A program made the translations under genes and the position numbers. Positions 38,001-50,325 of a stretch of 64,000 nt of DNA are shown here, piece after piece (the stretch's first letter is position 1; the number at the start of each line of letters is the position of its first letter). The notes under the pieces were generated by a model. That model searched no databases. It saw only the letters and a program-made list of their open reading frames with translations, and was not told the DNA's origin. The stretch lies in assembly GCF_021917145.1 (NCBI RefSeq), contig NC_061078.1:7107076-7171075 (forward strand), written 5' to 3'. Origin of the DNA: Hypomesus transpacificus (Eukaryota; Chordata; Actinopteri; Osmeriformes; Osmeridae).

Positions 38001-41000
38001 ATAATAACACTGTTTCTATAGTGATGTGTGTGTATGTGTGTGTAGGTGCTGGACTTTGAGCGGGAAAGTGAGTATATTCTGGTCATCAGTGCTCAGAACC
38101 CTGTTGCTCTGGTTCGTGGTCGCTATGGGCCCGCCTCCACGGCAACAGTCTCCATTTATGTGGATGACGTGAATGAGGGACCAATCCTGTCGCAGAGCCA
38201 CTATGAGGTCAATGTCCGGGAGGGGGAGGAGCCAGGACGGGTCATCGCTACCATCAGAGGGTATGACCCTGATTCTCATCCAATCAGGTGAGGCTGGTAC
38301 CGAGTTTTCCTCCTTTATTAGCCTCCCATTCATTGAAGAAATGTTCTGTATTTGAATATGAGCTGATCAGTGAATGTATGCATTGTGTGTGTGTCCAGGT
38401 ACTCCCTGAGAGGGGATACTAAGCGTTATTTCTCCATTGGAAAGTACTCTGGGGAGCTGAAGACCGTCCAGGCTCTGGACCGAGAGGAGAACAGCACCTA
38501 CACTATGGAGATCATTGCTGAGGATGGACGTAAGACAATGTTACAGATGTTACAGTCTCATACAGCATAGACCAAACAGATCCCTCCCTTCCAAACATGG
38601 TCATATATAGATTGAAAACAATATGATATGTGGTGGCCTCAAAAGAAAGTGATGCACAAACAAACAAAACCTAGTTGGTGCATCAATATTTACAAAGTGA
38701 GTTTAATTATTAACTGGCTTTGTGATTGGTTGTGATACAGTGAAAATATAATTTTGATGGATTTTGTATGGAAGTGCCGACTGAACCAAAAACCTCCCCA
38801 CTCCCTCCAGGTAACTCGTCCCTCTCCGCCTCCACCTTGGTCACGGTCCAGATCCTGGATGTAAATGACAACAGCCCGGTCCTGGTGGGCGATTACTCCT
38901 GGAAGTACCTGTGCACGCCACGCTGGGAGGAGCAGGCCCTGGTTCTGGCATCAAGGGACAGTGACACGCCACAGCACGGCGGCCGACTCAACTTCTCACT
39001 CCGAAGCGATGCCACCGTCAGGCGCAACTGGAAGCTCACGCCCATCAACGGTGAGCAAAGGGAGAACTGGGCCAGATCTGTCAGTGAAGGAATTTAGGAA
39101 ATGTATTGAAGCCACAGAAAGACACGGTGACCAAACACTAGCACACAGTATAGCCATAGAAACAGGTGACGCTCATTTCGACCTCACAGGAAGTCTATTT
39201 TTGATCAAGACAGGCAATTGGCTGAGTCACGTCCATTAGTGTAAGTAGATGCACCTGTCAACACCAACCTGGTCACTCACAACGTCAGCATCCAGTTATA
39301 CCATTCGTACGATTGGAGGAGAGGCAGTGATGCTGTCAGACTTCAAAGTGTAGTGATGTCACCAGACAAGATAAACAAATACTGACAAAGAACAAGGAAA
39401 TCATGAGCTAACAGAAGAAACGAATCCAATACGTTTTTCATGTCAGAAGATCTCTTTTGAATGGGCTGTTCTGTTCCTCTAAAAGCCCACTTGTGACTAA
39501 AATAGTATAATATCAGGCAAAAGAGCCCAGACAGACTGACATAAAGAACTCACCCCTCCTTTCCTCCTCTCCTCTCCTCTCCTCTCCTCTCCTCTCCTCT
39601 CCTCTCCTCTCCTCTCCTCTCCTCTCCTCTCCTCTCCTCTCCCCCCCTCCACACCCCTCCCCTCCCCTCCCCTCCTCTCCTCTCCTCTCCTCTCGTCTCC
39701 TCCTCTCCCCTCCTCTCCCCTCCCCTCCCCTCCCCTCCTCTCCACTCGTCTCCTCCTCTCCCCTCCTCTCCCCTCCTCTCCTCTCCTCTCCTCTCCTCTC
39801 CTCTCCTCTCCCCTCCTCTCCTCTCCTCTCCTCTCCTCTCCTCTCCTCTCCTCTCCCCTCCTCTCCTCTCCTCTCCTCTCCTCTCCTCTCCTCTCCTCTC
39901 CTCTCCTTCTTGTGCATGTATTTAGGCTGTAATTGTGGTAATAGTTATCTTCCCGCCTCTCTAAGTGACAGTAATGGGTCAGATTGAGACTCCTTTGAGT
40001 GACTGAAACTGCATCAATGCTGTTTATCTAAGACAAACCCTTTTACCTTCTCTTCCTCCTCATCTCCTCTCCCAGCGTGGCTGTTATTATTGGCAACCGT
40101 GGCGTCTACTGTAATTATATTTCCTCTCTAATTGGTGTGATGTCACCAGCTGGGTCCTCACCGGTAGAGAATCTAAAAAAGGATAGCTCCCAGCATGCAT
40201 TGTATTGCAGCTGTAAGGGTGCTGGCAGTAATAGCGGCAGTTATAGACCTCCCAAGGTGCACCTCCTCTCCGCCAACCTCCTCTACCCTCTGGATGGATG
40301 AGTCTGTATGTGTGTCAGAGAGCACGTGTTTGCGTGCACACTCTGTTTGTTCTGTGTCTCTCCCTTCTTATTTGCTTGCGCCAAGACACGCCAGACTGGT
40401 GAATCAATCAGTTACAGTTATTTTAACGAGAGTCTTTGAGAACACCATCACACACTGACCTGTGTATCTGAGTTACCTCTCCTTCTCTCTGCAACATAGA
40501 GGTGAAGAGGCCACCAACGCTATGTGTTCTGCTTGTGGAATGTGACGTGTGTTCATGTCCCCTGTTTAGACACACACACCAACCTTTCCTTAAACACTCC
40601 ATACTTGTCTCCGGAGATCTACACTGTCCCCTTCACCATCTCAGACAGTAGCTCCCCCCCCAGGAGCACCTTCATCAACCTGCCAGGTAACACACACACA
40701 CATTATTACTCGTACCTTATGCAGTCTGATCTCAACAGACTGACACAATGCCAGACAGGGTGGGCCACAGGTGTGGCTTATCCCTCACACATACACACTC
40801 ACACACACACACACACACAGTTTCATTCACAAAGATATACACAAGACACACTCACACACACCGGCCCGAGTGAGTTGAGAACTGACTCGGTGATAAGTGA
40901 CCTTGTGCTGCGGTCTCCATAGTAACAGTGTGTCTCTGTCTCTATAGTGACAGTGTGTCCTTGCAATGTCAGAGGGAACTGCAAGATGGCCACCAAGCAG

Positions 41001-41244
41001 CTGCAGGGTATGCCCACTATCCAGTCCACCGTGGGGATCCTGCTGGGCACCCTGGGGGTCATAGGTAAAGATCTAAGCATCACAGGCTCTACCTGGAGAC
41101 AATCAACGTGATCTAACCGTCAATTCCTTTTGTTGAATTCCAGGAACTATCTTGACTGTCGTTTTTGTGCGGCTGTCATACCAGAACCCCAAACCTCCCA
41201 GCACGACTAATCAGGAAAGGGTTCCCCTCAGGATCTCCCTGTAG
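26222..41244 (+). CDS. cdh16: Cadherin-16 (KSP-cadherin), 17 coding exons
   Basis: This is a seven-domain (7D) cadherin. In mammals it is the kidney-specific lateral-membrane cadherin, which lacks catenin binding. The exons are 26222-26254, 26397-26495, 28793-28927, 29056-29185, 29374-29532, 29693-29889, 31982-32107, 33089-33239, 33731-33943, 34395-34471, 35572-35763, 38046-38287, 38399-38529, 38811-39050, 40570-40686, 40948-41064 and 41144-41244, giving 819 residues (human 829). A signal peptide is split over the first two exons, and the mature start resembles [19 protein letters not shown] repeats carry LDRE, DKNDN, DANDN, DENNN and DVNDN calcium motifs. The last domain has the family marks YLCTPR and [10 protein letters not shown]. 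One membrane segment (about 775-797) is followed by a tail of only about 22 residues with no beta-catenin site. Position next to rrad matches human CDH16. Confidence 0.95.
26496..28792 (+). other. cdh16 intron 3, no gene
   Basis: The intron contains a TA microsatellite (about 27052-27092), a G run near 26853 and a pyrimidine-rich stretch (28610-28790) leading to the exon acceptor. No separate gene was recognised. Confidence 0.65.
29535..29645 (+). repeat. (CA)n-rich microsatellite in cdh16 intron
   Basis: An interrupted CA run with CG and TA steps directly follows the donor at 29533. It occupies most of the 160-bp intron between two coding exons. Confidence 0.9.
29890..31981 (+). other. cdh16 intron between exons 29693-29889 and 31982-32107, no gene
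   Basis: The intron contains purine-rich sequence (30060-30200), AT microsatellites (31468-31530) and several GT runs just before the acceptor. I found no exon that would fit the cadherin frame and no other gene. Confidence 0.65.
35031..35130 (+). repeat. (CT)n followed by (CA)n microsatellite
   Basis: A CT run of about 60 bp passes directly into a CA run of about 40 bp, inside the cdh16 intron between exons 34395-34471 and 35572-35763. The same intron ends in a C run (35546-35562) just before the acceptor. Confidence 0.95.
35764..38045 (+). other. cdh16 intron 12, no gene
   Basis: This is one of the two largest cdh16 introns, apart from a minisatellite (36155-36310) otherwise unique-looking. 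It also has a C/A-rich stretch (37240-37400). No gene was recognised. Confidence 0.65.
36155..36310 (+). repeat. Minisatellite of about 50 bp, three copies plus degenerate tail
   Basis: Three near-identical tandem units contain GGGGCAGAGAGGCTGTTATA and AGAAGCTAGGGAGGAGAGGC. Degenerate GGGGCAGA-type fragments continue to about 36490. It lies inside a cdh16 intron. Confidence 0.85.
39552..39908 (+). repeat. (CCTCT)n pentanucleotide array of about 350 bp
   Basis: A long run of CCTCT/CTCCT units, strictly pyrimidine on the plus strand apart from a few A and G bases, fills much of the intron between cdh16 exons 38811-39050 and 40570-40686. Open frames across it (poly GEERR on the minus strand) are repeat artefacts. 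Confidence 0.97.
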
Positions 41245-41690
41245 CAGCGCGTGTGGAGGGGCCAGGGGAGAGAACAGCTCTGCTGTCCTCCTGTGTTGAG
41301 GTGAAGTTGTCTAAGACCATGTTGCTAAGAAGAGTAGCCAATTGGATAGAGAGGTAATAATAAACGTTTTACATCTGCAGATGTACTAGATTAACTACAG
41401 TAGATGAACAAAAGACAATTTAGCCTCCTCCAGTTCTTTGTAGTAATATATACATATTTTATTACATAACTAAGCTGCAGAATTTATTTTATTGGTAGCC
41501 AGAGCTTTCACCTGCTGTAGACTTTTAGCTTCATTGTACGCTCCTAAGGATTTTGCGTTCCATGTTATTTATTTCTTGTAGCATTCATTAAACAATATAA
41601 TTGTTAATTCACTCATTAAATCTAATTAAAACAATAAAATGTATCTTCTGTAAATAAATATGGATGTTAAAAGCCTGTAATGTTGTTCCT
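41245..41690 (+). other. cdh16: cdh16 3' UTR with polyadenylation signals
   Basis: AATAAA occurs at 41359-41364 and 41653-41658, with an AATAAAA near 41634. A transcript ending near 41675 would have a 3' UTR of about 430 nt. Confidence 0.5.
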
Positions 41691-41782
41691 CCGTTAATGA
41701 TCTAATGCCGTTATAGGATCACACTGTAGTAAATCAGTTGTTCGTAGATTAGCCAGCAGGTGATTTGGTTATCAAGCCGAGG

Positions 41783-41962
41783 CTTCCATGGAGTCTCAGA
41801 AGATGGTGTGACCTTCCATGGAGTCTCAGAAGATGGTGTGACCTTCCATGGAGTCTCAGAAGATGGTGTGACCTTCCATGGAGTCTCAGAAGATGGTGTG
41901 ACCTTCCATGGAGTCTCAGAAGATGGTGTGACCTTCCATGGAGTCTCAGAAGATGGTGTGAC
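41783..41962 (+). repeat. 30-bp perfect tandem repeat, six copies
   Basis: Six consecutive 30-bp units start with CTTCCATGGAGTCTCAGAAG and show no visible differences between copies. A seventh copy breaks off after CTTCC. The array lies about 540 bp downstream of the cdh16 stop. Because 30 is a multiple of 3, open frames run through it, but the peptides look like nothing known. Confidence 0.97.
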
Positions 41963-44900
41963 CTTCCGCAGGTGTGCTTTTACACTTTATCTGGTAGGAC
42001 AATCCTATAGGCATATCCAGACACATTTTAGAGGGGCTTTTCCTCAAAGCAACATACAAATAGTGCATGTACTGTAGTTAATAAAGCAGATAACCAAGGA
42101 CAAAAAGGGCACAGTGTTTCTGGGGTTAGTGCCAAAAGAAGGTCTGTATTTTAACCAGACCGGGGGAGGAGTGTGTGAAGGAGAAAACATATTATATACC
42201 ATATAGTAATGATAGCCGTAGAGATACATATTCAGGGTTATTGGGAGCGCTGAGAATCAAAGTTAATAAGAAAAGGAGGAACTCCATCAGCAGCAGTATA
42301 GGTGACCTGGCTGCTGTGACAACCTCTTTACCCAAACCACCTCGCTGGAGCAAGATATGCAATTTATAAATAGACATGGTTTCAGGCTATAAATAAACCA
42401 ACTCTCGAATGCCTGCTATTTTAATGGCACTCAGCAACAACCAAACCCCTTTTATAATTTCTAATGAGATGTCAAGTTGATGCATTATCAAGCTCAAGTC
42501 CCTCCCTCCGGCCTACCATCCACTCCCAAGCCAGGAATACACTGGGCTTGGACATGCCAGTTGATGGGCTTCTTTTTATTTGTATTTTAAAAAACAAATA
42601 AAATATTCATATATTCTAGCCTATTGTTTCCAATTGTATTGTAGAGTATTATATTCTGGCATATCCTGGCTAACATATCCTAGCATAGCACATCCTTGCC
42701 TGGTGTATCCTAGCCTGGCGTATCCTAGCGTAGCTTTGGGCATGTGACCAGATGGGACGCTAATCTTCCAAGCTGAGCTGGTTGTGTAGCTGAGCATAAA
42801 TCATCACATCATCATCGCATGGGCTCAGGCCTGCTAATGCTTTAGAAGGCATGTACTGTATCAGAACAACAAGGGAACAAGAAGCATTAGGGTTATCTAG
42901 ACAGATCCGGATTTAGACTGCAGTCCAAATATAGACGTTGGAAAATGCTCCCTCATATTTCTGAACTGTCGAATTACTCCAAAAACAAACACACTGACCC
43001 TACAAATACCATGGCCTCACTCTATTCAAACCCCTACATGTGGAGTTAACCCTAGAGGTTCTGGTAAAAAAAAGTTGGTCATTATAGTGTACTATGTAGA
43101 ATAATTCTGTTTCAGTCCAGTCAAGGTCCCCTAAATATTCCTAGGTCAGTTTGTCTCTAAGGGGCTTTCCCAAAGAGAGGGAGGAGATCATCATTAGCAG
43201 GAGACCCTTCATATCTACAAGGTTCAGTCCTGATTAGAGCACATCTTGACCTCCCAGCAGGGCTTCACTTGTGTTTGGTTGCATGAGTAGTACCCACCCC
43301 CTGCATCGGCAGATCGAACAACACCCACCACAGAGAACAGTAATACTCACACTGGGAAGGAATTCAGCCTGCCACCTCCTCCTCCACCCGCTGAACGCCA
43401 GTTCTAAACACCTAACGAGTGAAACGTTTTCCTCCAGTGGCTTGATTAGTTGGATACAGCCATGTCCACTTACCCCCTCTACACCTCCTCTGTTGTCCCC
43501 TGAGTCCCCTCCAAGACTACAGGATTGAGAGTGAAGGTCAAGTGACATTGCAGGAAGTGGATTCTCTCTACCAGGAATCCTATCAGGGTCCAATCTGATG
43601 CATATTTAATAGCTTTCCTGTTTCCGTGGAGTAACGGAGTAGCTATCTTACCCCTATCCCAACCTCCTGAGACAATAGGTATTGTATGGAACAATTTACC
43701 ATGCCAGAGAAAATACTGTGGCACAATGATTAAATTTGTTTGTGCTGCAATGGAATGATATCACCTGTTTTAAGCCAAAAGGATTTGTAAGATCTTCACC
43801 TCAGCTCCTGGTGTGACAAAGAAAGATCACAGTATTTAACAGTACGAAATATCTCTCCATAATGTCTTTATGTTCATTTGTATTTGTTTATTGTTTCTTT
43901 AATGTTTGATTTCTAAATCTATAGAAACGTATTTTACTGTCTTATACCGTGCCCTTTTATTTTTCAATTTTCTTTTCATGTGTTGGTGTCCTAACCTCGT
44001 TCCACAGCTGCAATGTCTTCCACTCCACAGGGAATCAGCTGGAGGACTTCTGTAGCACAGAGAGACACAGCTGGATGACTTTAAAGTATTGTGCAGAGAA
44101 CCCAGGCTTCATACATAACAGAATGTTTATACATTCAGTATGGCACTTTAAAAAGTTGGGGTCTATCTTAAGATTGTCTGTATTCTCTGGCTTAATTGCT
44201 TTCCTTTTCTTCTCTTTGTCCACATTAGAACCAGAACAGAACACCTACTGTACAGAGCAAGGCTTTTTTGTGTGCTTTTGGCATTGTACGTTGTACCTTT
44301 GCGTCACTCACATGCTATTTGTAGTGTTGAGGAGAATGCTATTTGATTTAAATCACCATGGCTACAGACACATCCGACATCATAACAGATTTACTGAAAG
44401 GTAGGTAAATGTGCCAGTTAATAGAACTCACACACATGCACACTCGGTCAAGCATACACATACATACACAAATGCCAGCAAGCAAGCACAAAACGCAAAG
44501 TCCCTGGCTTTTCTTGCATGTAATTAATTTGTCATTTGTGAAAGGCAAATCATTTGTCTTGCATGAGTAAATCCTGCTGAGAAATCGGCTAAACCTAAAG
44601 CCTAGCTTCTCCACCTTAACCTAGCCCATCATTTTTAACTGGGCTTATTCTTAGTCACAAAAGCTGTTTGAATGATTGTCTTTGAATATTTAAAGCAATT
44701 GGGACTAGTAGAAATTGACATTTATTATTTACGGGTCTCATACTGTATATATTTCCAGCTGCCGATGACGTAAACCAACATTAAAACAATGATCCACTTG
44801 TGGACCATAGAAAGAACATGAGTAACATTATTCTGTTCATGTGTTACACCCTGTGGGTGGGGGAGGCATGACGGGCCAGCAGGTCTTTTCAGAAGAGTGA

Positions 44901-45804
44901 ATCAGCACCACTCAGACGAGGCAGGGTCATAGACAATGGATCCATCCAATCAAGCAGCTCCATCAGGCTGCTAGGCAGCTTTCTCCAAGAGAACAAAAGA
45001 ATCCGGGCCAATCCAAAACTAGATGTGACTTTACACTGTCACAATCAATAGAAGAACAGAAAGACAAACTCAAACATACATAACACTCGCTGCTTGTTTC
45101 AAAATGATGATACATACACTCCAAGTGGGAGATATAGTGTGTCAAAATGATTTTCTAAGAGTCAATACAGTAATTCTTCTGATAGTCTTCTGGCTTCTAT
45201 CCTCTTTTAGTTCCTATGGTAACAGAGATAGAAAGAGAAAGAAAGAGAGAGTTACTTTTCTACAGTCTTCAACTCTATGCTAATGGTATTTTGTTACATT
45301 ATTATTGTTAGACTCCTTGTTATATGTTGATATTTATTTGTTAAAATGTCCCTTCAATGTGGACTGCTTAGGCAATGCTGCTCAACCCGACTGTCATGCC
45401 AATAAAGCATTCTGAACTGAACTGAGAGAGAGAGAGAGATTGAGAAAGAGAGAGCACCGTTGTCAGTTGTCAGTGGTAGAAGGATATGATTTTCACTAAA
45501 CGATCCACAACTACAGTGGGTTTAGCTGAAAACAGGATGTGCCTTTTAAAATAGCTGTGAGTACTATTGCCAAACTGGCTCACCTCCTTCTTCCATTCCT
45601 CTCTCACTCCTTCATGCCATACTCTGAATTGAGAAGAGCAACAGTTATTCATTCTCCTCAACATGGCCACCCACACACACACACAAACACTGACTGATTA
45701 ACTGTGAAAGTAGAGTAACACCTCATGCTACCTAGGCAACACTACAGTCAAAAGCTCATACATGCACTGGTAGAGGCACATAGCAACAGAAAGAGATAGA
45801 TACA

Positions 45805-45824
45805 GTAGAGAGAGAGAGAAAGAA

Positions 45825-45863
<39 letters not shown>
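45805..45863 (+). repeat. (GA)n microsatellite
   Basis: A GA run with AAA interruptions in the cdh16-ca7 spacer. A shorter one lies near 45422-45440. Confidence 0.9.
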
Positions 45864-45868
<5 letters not shown>

Positions 45869-46511
45869 CCGTCGTTTTATGTGACACACAACAAATGGCC
45901 TTGACTCACTTTTTCCATTTCTACTCTGCCTTTACTTAAATGGTGTCTCCCCCTCACCCCTGACCCCTGTTCAACTGGTAGGCAACAGGAAACTCTCTTT
46001 ACTGTGAGTAACACAAGCTGTGAAGTACTGTTTACTGAAAGAGAGATGAAAGGACTATGCAATATCAGTTATTTAATTTTCATGACTCAATACTGCAATA
46101 CCGCAACAAGTGCCATATTATTTTACCAGCCAGTTGGACTAGCATGCTAGCCTAAGTCTAGCATGTTAGCTTCGGCCTAGCGTGATTAGCAAAGAGGTTT
46201 ATCTGAGTGTTTGATGAATGTCAGCAGCTGCCTTCCAAACTCCAGCAAATCTTTCTTTCTTCTCCATTGACCATGCCAGAATCTCCTTATATTTGTATAC
46301 ACACACACACACGCACACACACATGCACAGGTAGTGTGCATATACACGCATTTGCAGTCACAATGTGGATGACATTAGCCATACAGAGGTTGTCTGGGAG
46401 TCCTGAGATGTTAGCCAATCACAAACCCCTTTGCAAAGTTGTTCTCACAGTGTCCAACATCTAGTTTATCTTCTGACCAGCTCACACACACTCACACTTA
46501 AAGTGAATGCA

Positions 46512-46546
<35 letters not shown>

Positions 46547-47956
46547 GTCAGTTGACCTGTCACTGTTACCATGGATATGAAGCATCAACACAACATATCC
46601 TATAATACCCATGGTGTTTAGAGCTAAGCTTGCTGGATACTCTTACTGCTTCGCTGGCTTCAAGGCTATACGTGTAACAGAAGGATCTGGTCGTTATCAC
46701 TCACATCCACGCCCAGTATGGCTGCCTTAGATGCATGCCTGGAGGTTGTTACTGCTTGTTAGTTTGTTCGCTAACAACTGCAGCCTTGACCTAAGGCTGG
46801 GCCTTGACCCATCTTTACTTGAGTCTGTTTTTATGAGTTATTATTGTGTTGTATTTATGATAACAGTAGTTGTAATTATATAGTAATATTTAATTTGATC
46901 ATATGTCTGTTGTAATATTTTGGTCTATGGTGAGGGCAGGTCCTCTGCCTTCCCTGGTGCTGCTGGGATAGTCCATCTGCTCCTGACCCACGACGGAGAG
47001 ACGTAAATGCTGAGACCATGGAAAGAATTTGGGAGCAGATCACTACCGCCCCCAGAGCACAGCTCTTAGTGGACTTTAATGGAGTTTAATAGAGGGTGGC
47101 AGGGTGAGTGGGGGGCTGGCGGCTGGATGGCTAGCTGCATAGTTGACTGACTAACTGAAGGGCAAACTGGACAGTTCAAAGTCTGGCTAGCCAGTCTGGC
47201 CAACTGACGACTGACTGATTGACTAACTTACTTAATTTACTAGCTTGCTGGTTTATTGGCTGACTGGCTGATTATCTCTATCTCTGTTTTACTTTGATGT
47301 TGCTTTCCAGTAACGGCAAAGCCAGGGCACCTTCAGACACGTGACCTAGTGAGTGGTGTTTAGGAGGCCCCGGAGTGGATCTGTCATCAGCAGGACATAA
47401 ATACAGCTAAAGATAGGAGTCCTCTGGTCAGCCAGGCTACAAATACATACTCCCTGTTATAAGGGGCAAGGAGGGTTGTGTGGGGTGGGAGGGGGGGACT
47501 ATTTTAGACACCCAGGTCTTGGAAACTAGGGACTGGTCTTTATGAGGCATGACTGACCTGAGGGTGGCGGGCCAGAGAAGATAGTGTTGGAGTAAAGGGT
47601 AGGTGTGTCTGTGAGGGGTGTAGGGAGGAGAAGAGTGTGTGTGTGTGAGAGAGAGAGAAACACCTCCCTTGGTGAGAAAGTAGCCAGACATCAAAGGGGA
47701 GGGAGAGCTATACATTAGGCCAGCGGTGGTGTTATGCAACCCTGTCAGAGAAGGCAGTGGGAGTGTTGATGTTGGGGGTCAGGGGTCAAAGCGTCGGCAC
47801 GTTCTGGAGGGATCCTGAGCTTGTGTGAATCTGGAACAGAACATGATCGTAGAACACACAGCTCTACGACATACTCAGAGAGGAAAGATAAAGAGAGGCT
47901 GGAGTCTGACTAGGATGGAAAGAAGGAGAGGACAGGGAAAGAGCAGAAGAGAAGAG

Positions 47957-47964
47957 CAAGAGAG

Positions 47965-48003
<39 letters not shown>
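47957..48003 (+). repeat. (GA)n microsatellite
   Basis: A nearly pure GA run inside a purine-rich stretch (47880-48090) of the cdh16-ca7 spacer. Confidence 0.9.
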
Positions 48004-48005
<2 letters not shown>

Positions 48006-49959
48006 CAGGAGAGGCAGATGAAGCAATAACAGGAGAGGAAGAGTAAACTGGAAAGCAAGTGAAAAGAGGAGGAGGATGAGAGGGGAAAGCCCTTAGCAGG
48101 AGACATTCCCACCTCCTTTTTAGAGATTAGACAGTACAGCCATCAAACGCGCTCACGCAAACTGTACAGACTCACCGATACAAACACACATTTTGTATGG
48201 CCTGCTATGGAATAAGCTCAAATATAAAACCCAACATCCGAAATAAACTGTGTCAGGGTACATTTCTGGAAAAGAGAGAGGGATATTTTGGGGATGGCCG
48301 GGTTTATTTTTTGGCCGAGTGACGGGCGATGGCCTGTCCAGGAGACAAGAGGGGAGATAGAATGCCGTGAGCGGTGTTGTGTTGTTTGTATCCATGGCAA
48401 CAGTGGCATGTCAGCTGATGCAGTGCAGATAGTGAGCAAGAGACGCTGGTCTTCAGAGATGGTCTCACTGCAGGGTGAGTGCATTGTGACTAACATGATT
48501 TAAAAGCAAAGACTGATTTTCCACTAGGGGCGTGTGCTTCTGAAAAAACATTAGACTTGGTGTGTAAACACTGTGTCCATCTAAGGGTTAGGTGTGCACA
48601 TGATCAGACCTCAGTCTGCTTGTGTGTGTGAGTGTGTGTGAACTGTCATGACCTTAAGGTCAGATAGTTGATACACACAGATACACACACATGGACTGAA
48701 AAATTGCATTTGGGCAGTAGAAACAGTAGAAACACTAGCAGAAACTGATTATTAAAAAATATATTTTCATCCAAAAACTCAATAAACTTGAGATATGAAT
48801 CTATTTCTGTCCGGTTGTATGTATCTGACTGTTTCTATTTCTGGATGACTGTATTTCTGGCTGTTTCTATTTCTGAGCTTTGGAGCTGTGTCTGGTTACA
48901 CAGTGCATTGATTTGAGGCCCACTCCTTCCTGACTGATGTGCTAGCTCAGGTGTCCTGCGTCTGGATGCAATTGTCAGCCAGCTATCTTAGGCACTGTGA
49001 TTTCACTGCAGGTTAAATATACCCTACACCTCAGTCCCCTTTATGCATCATTCATGAAGCTCTAAACGGCATACTCGACAGTTTGGATGACAACGGCGGG
49101 AAAGGCACACGCCCCCCGGGACGCGAAGCAGCATCAGAATGTCTGTATTACTTTTTATAACGCAGCACTAATCTGATATTCTGTTTTTCTCAGCGAACGC
49201 AGTCTGGGGAAATCTGACCTCTTCTGAGATAGGTGACCTTGGGTTAGGAAAGGTCAATTTGAAGACACACCCCAGGTTAACGTTTTGTTAAAGTTGCTGA
49301 GATTTCCTTGAACATTAATTACACATACAATACACACACTAAAGGGTACATCTTTGTGGTATTTGTTGTTCAAATGTCACCTACAAATGTCAACACTGTC
49401 CGGTTTGCGGCCAGTGCTATCCTTCATGGAGAGTAAATTCTTTAAAGGAATGGTTATTGCAATAACCACATTTTTAGGTTTCTAGTGTCACTGTGCCTAT
49501 GCAGTATTGTGTACGCCTGTATCCTGTATTCAGGCTCAACAATGAGATATGGTTTTATATCCTAACAACATCACAGCTGTTTCAAAATAAAGTACACTGG
49601 ACATTACAGCGCCCTTATGTGAAGTATAGGCATGGAATTGACCTAAAAATGTCCTTAATGTGGCAGGATTACTCTGATTGGGACACAGGTTTCTAATTTT
49701 TTGCAGTCACTGCAGCCCTCTAGTGGAGGTAAGTAACACATGCTTGCTGGTGGGCTAAGATGAGAGGGAAACAATGTATTTTTTATTTAGGAGTGATGTT
49801 GGTGAACAGTCCCTTCAAATAATCCTGACCATAACAACACAAATGGCCTGAAGTAAGGCAGGTGATACAGAGGGAGTGTGTGGTTTTAGATGTGAGAGAG
49901 AGTCAGGGAGTCTTTATAGTATATGAGGGGCCGTTTAGGAAATAATTGGACTGTCCTCA

Positions 49960-50325
49960 CAGAAACACATATGAAACACATACATTCACATGTGAAACGT
50001 TCACACACATTCATACTACTAAAAACTCACATCCACACATGTGAAATGTTTGCATCGCCACATGAAATTCATTTGCATTTGAAATGTTTACACACATTCA
50101 TACTACTGAACATTTACAGACACATACATATGAAATGCTCGCACAGATGCATGTAAAACACATTCACACACTCCTTTATGAAACGCTCAAGTCTTATAAG
50201 GCTGAGTAAGAAGCTTTGAGAATGTGTGAGAAAATGTTCACTATATCCGGAAGGCATTTCAGTATATCGGAAGTCAGTTCAGTATATTCGGAAGGCATTT
50301 CAGTATACCTATCCGGAAGTCAGTT
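49960..50325 (+). repeat. Two neighbouring degenerate minisatellites
   Basis: The first part (about 49960-50190) repeats ACACACATTCATACTACT and GTGAAATGTTT-like blocks. The second part (about 50243-50325) alternates AAGGCATTTCAGTATA and GAAGTCAGTT around a TATCCGGA-like core in a unit of about 30 bp. Neither encodes anything recognisable. Confidence 0.7.

Noticed and set aside
39497-39917. Arg/Glu/Gly-rich frames over the CCTCT array
   Set aside because: These are translations of a simple repeat.
41783-41962. 30-bp direct repeats as a CRISPR-like array
   Set aside because: The units are contiguous with no spacers and lie in an animal genome. It is a minisatellite.
43949-44404. 151-residue open frame in the cdh16-ca7 spacer
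   Set aside because: It begins in AT-rich sequence, has no family motif, and no convincing flanking exon or promoter. It is probably chance, though a lineage-specific gene cannot be excluded.
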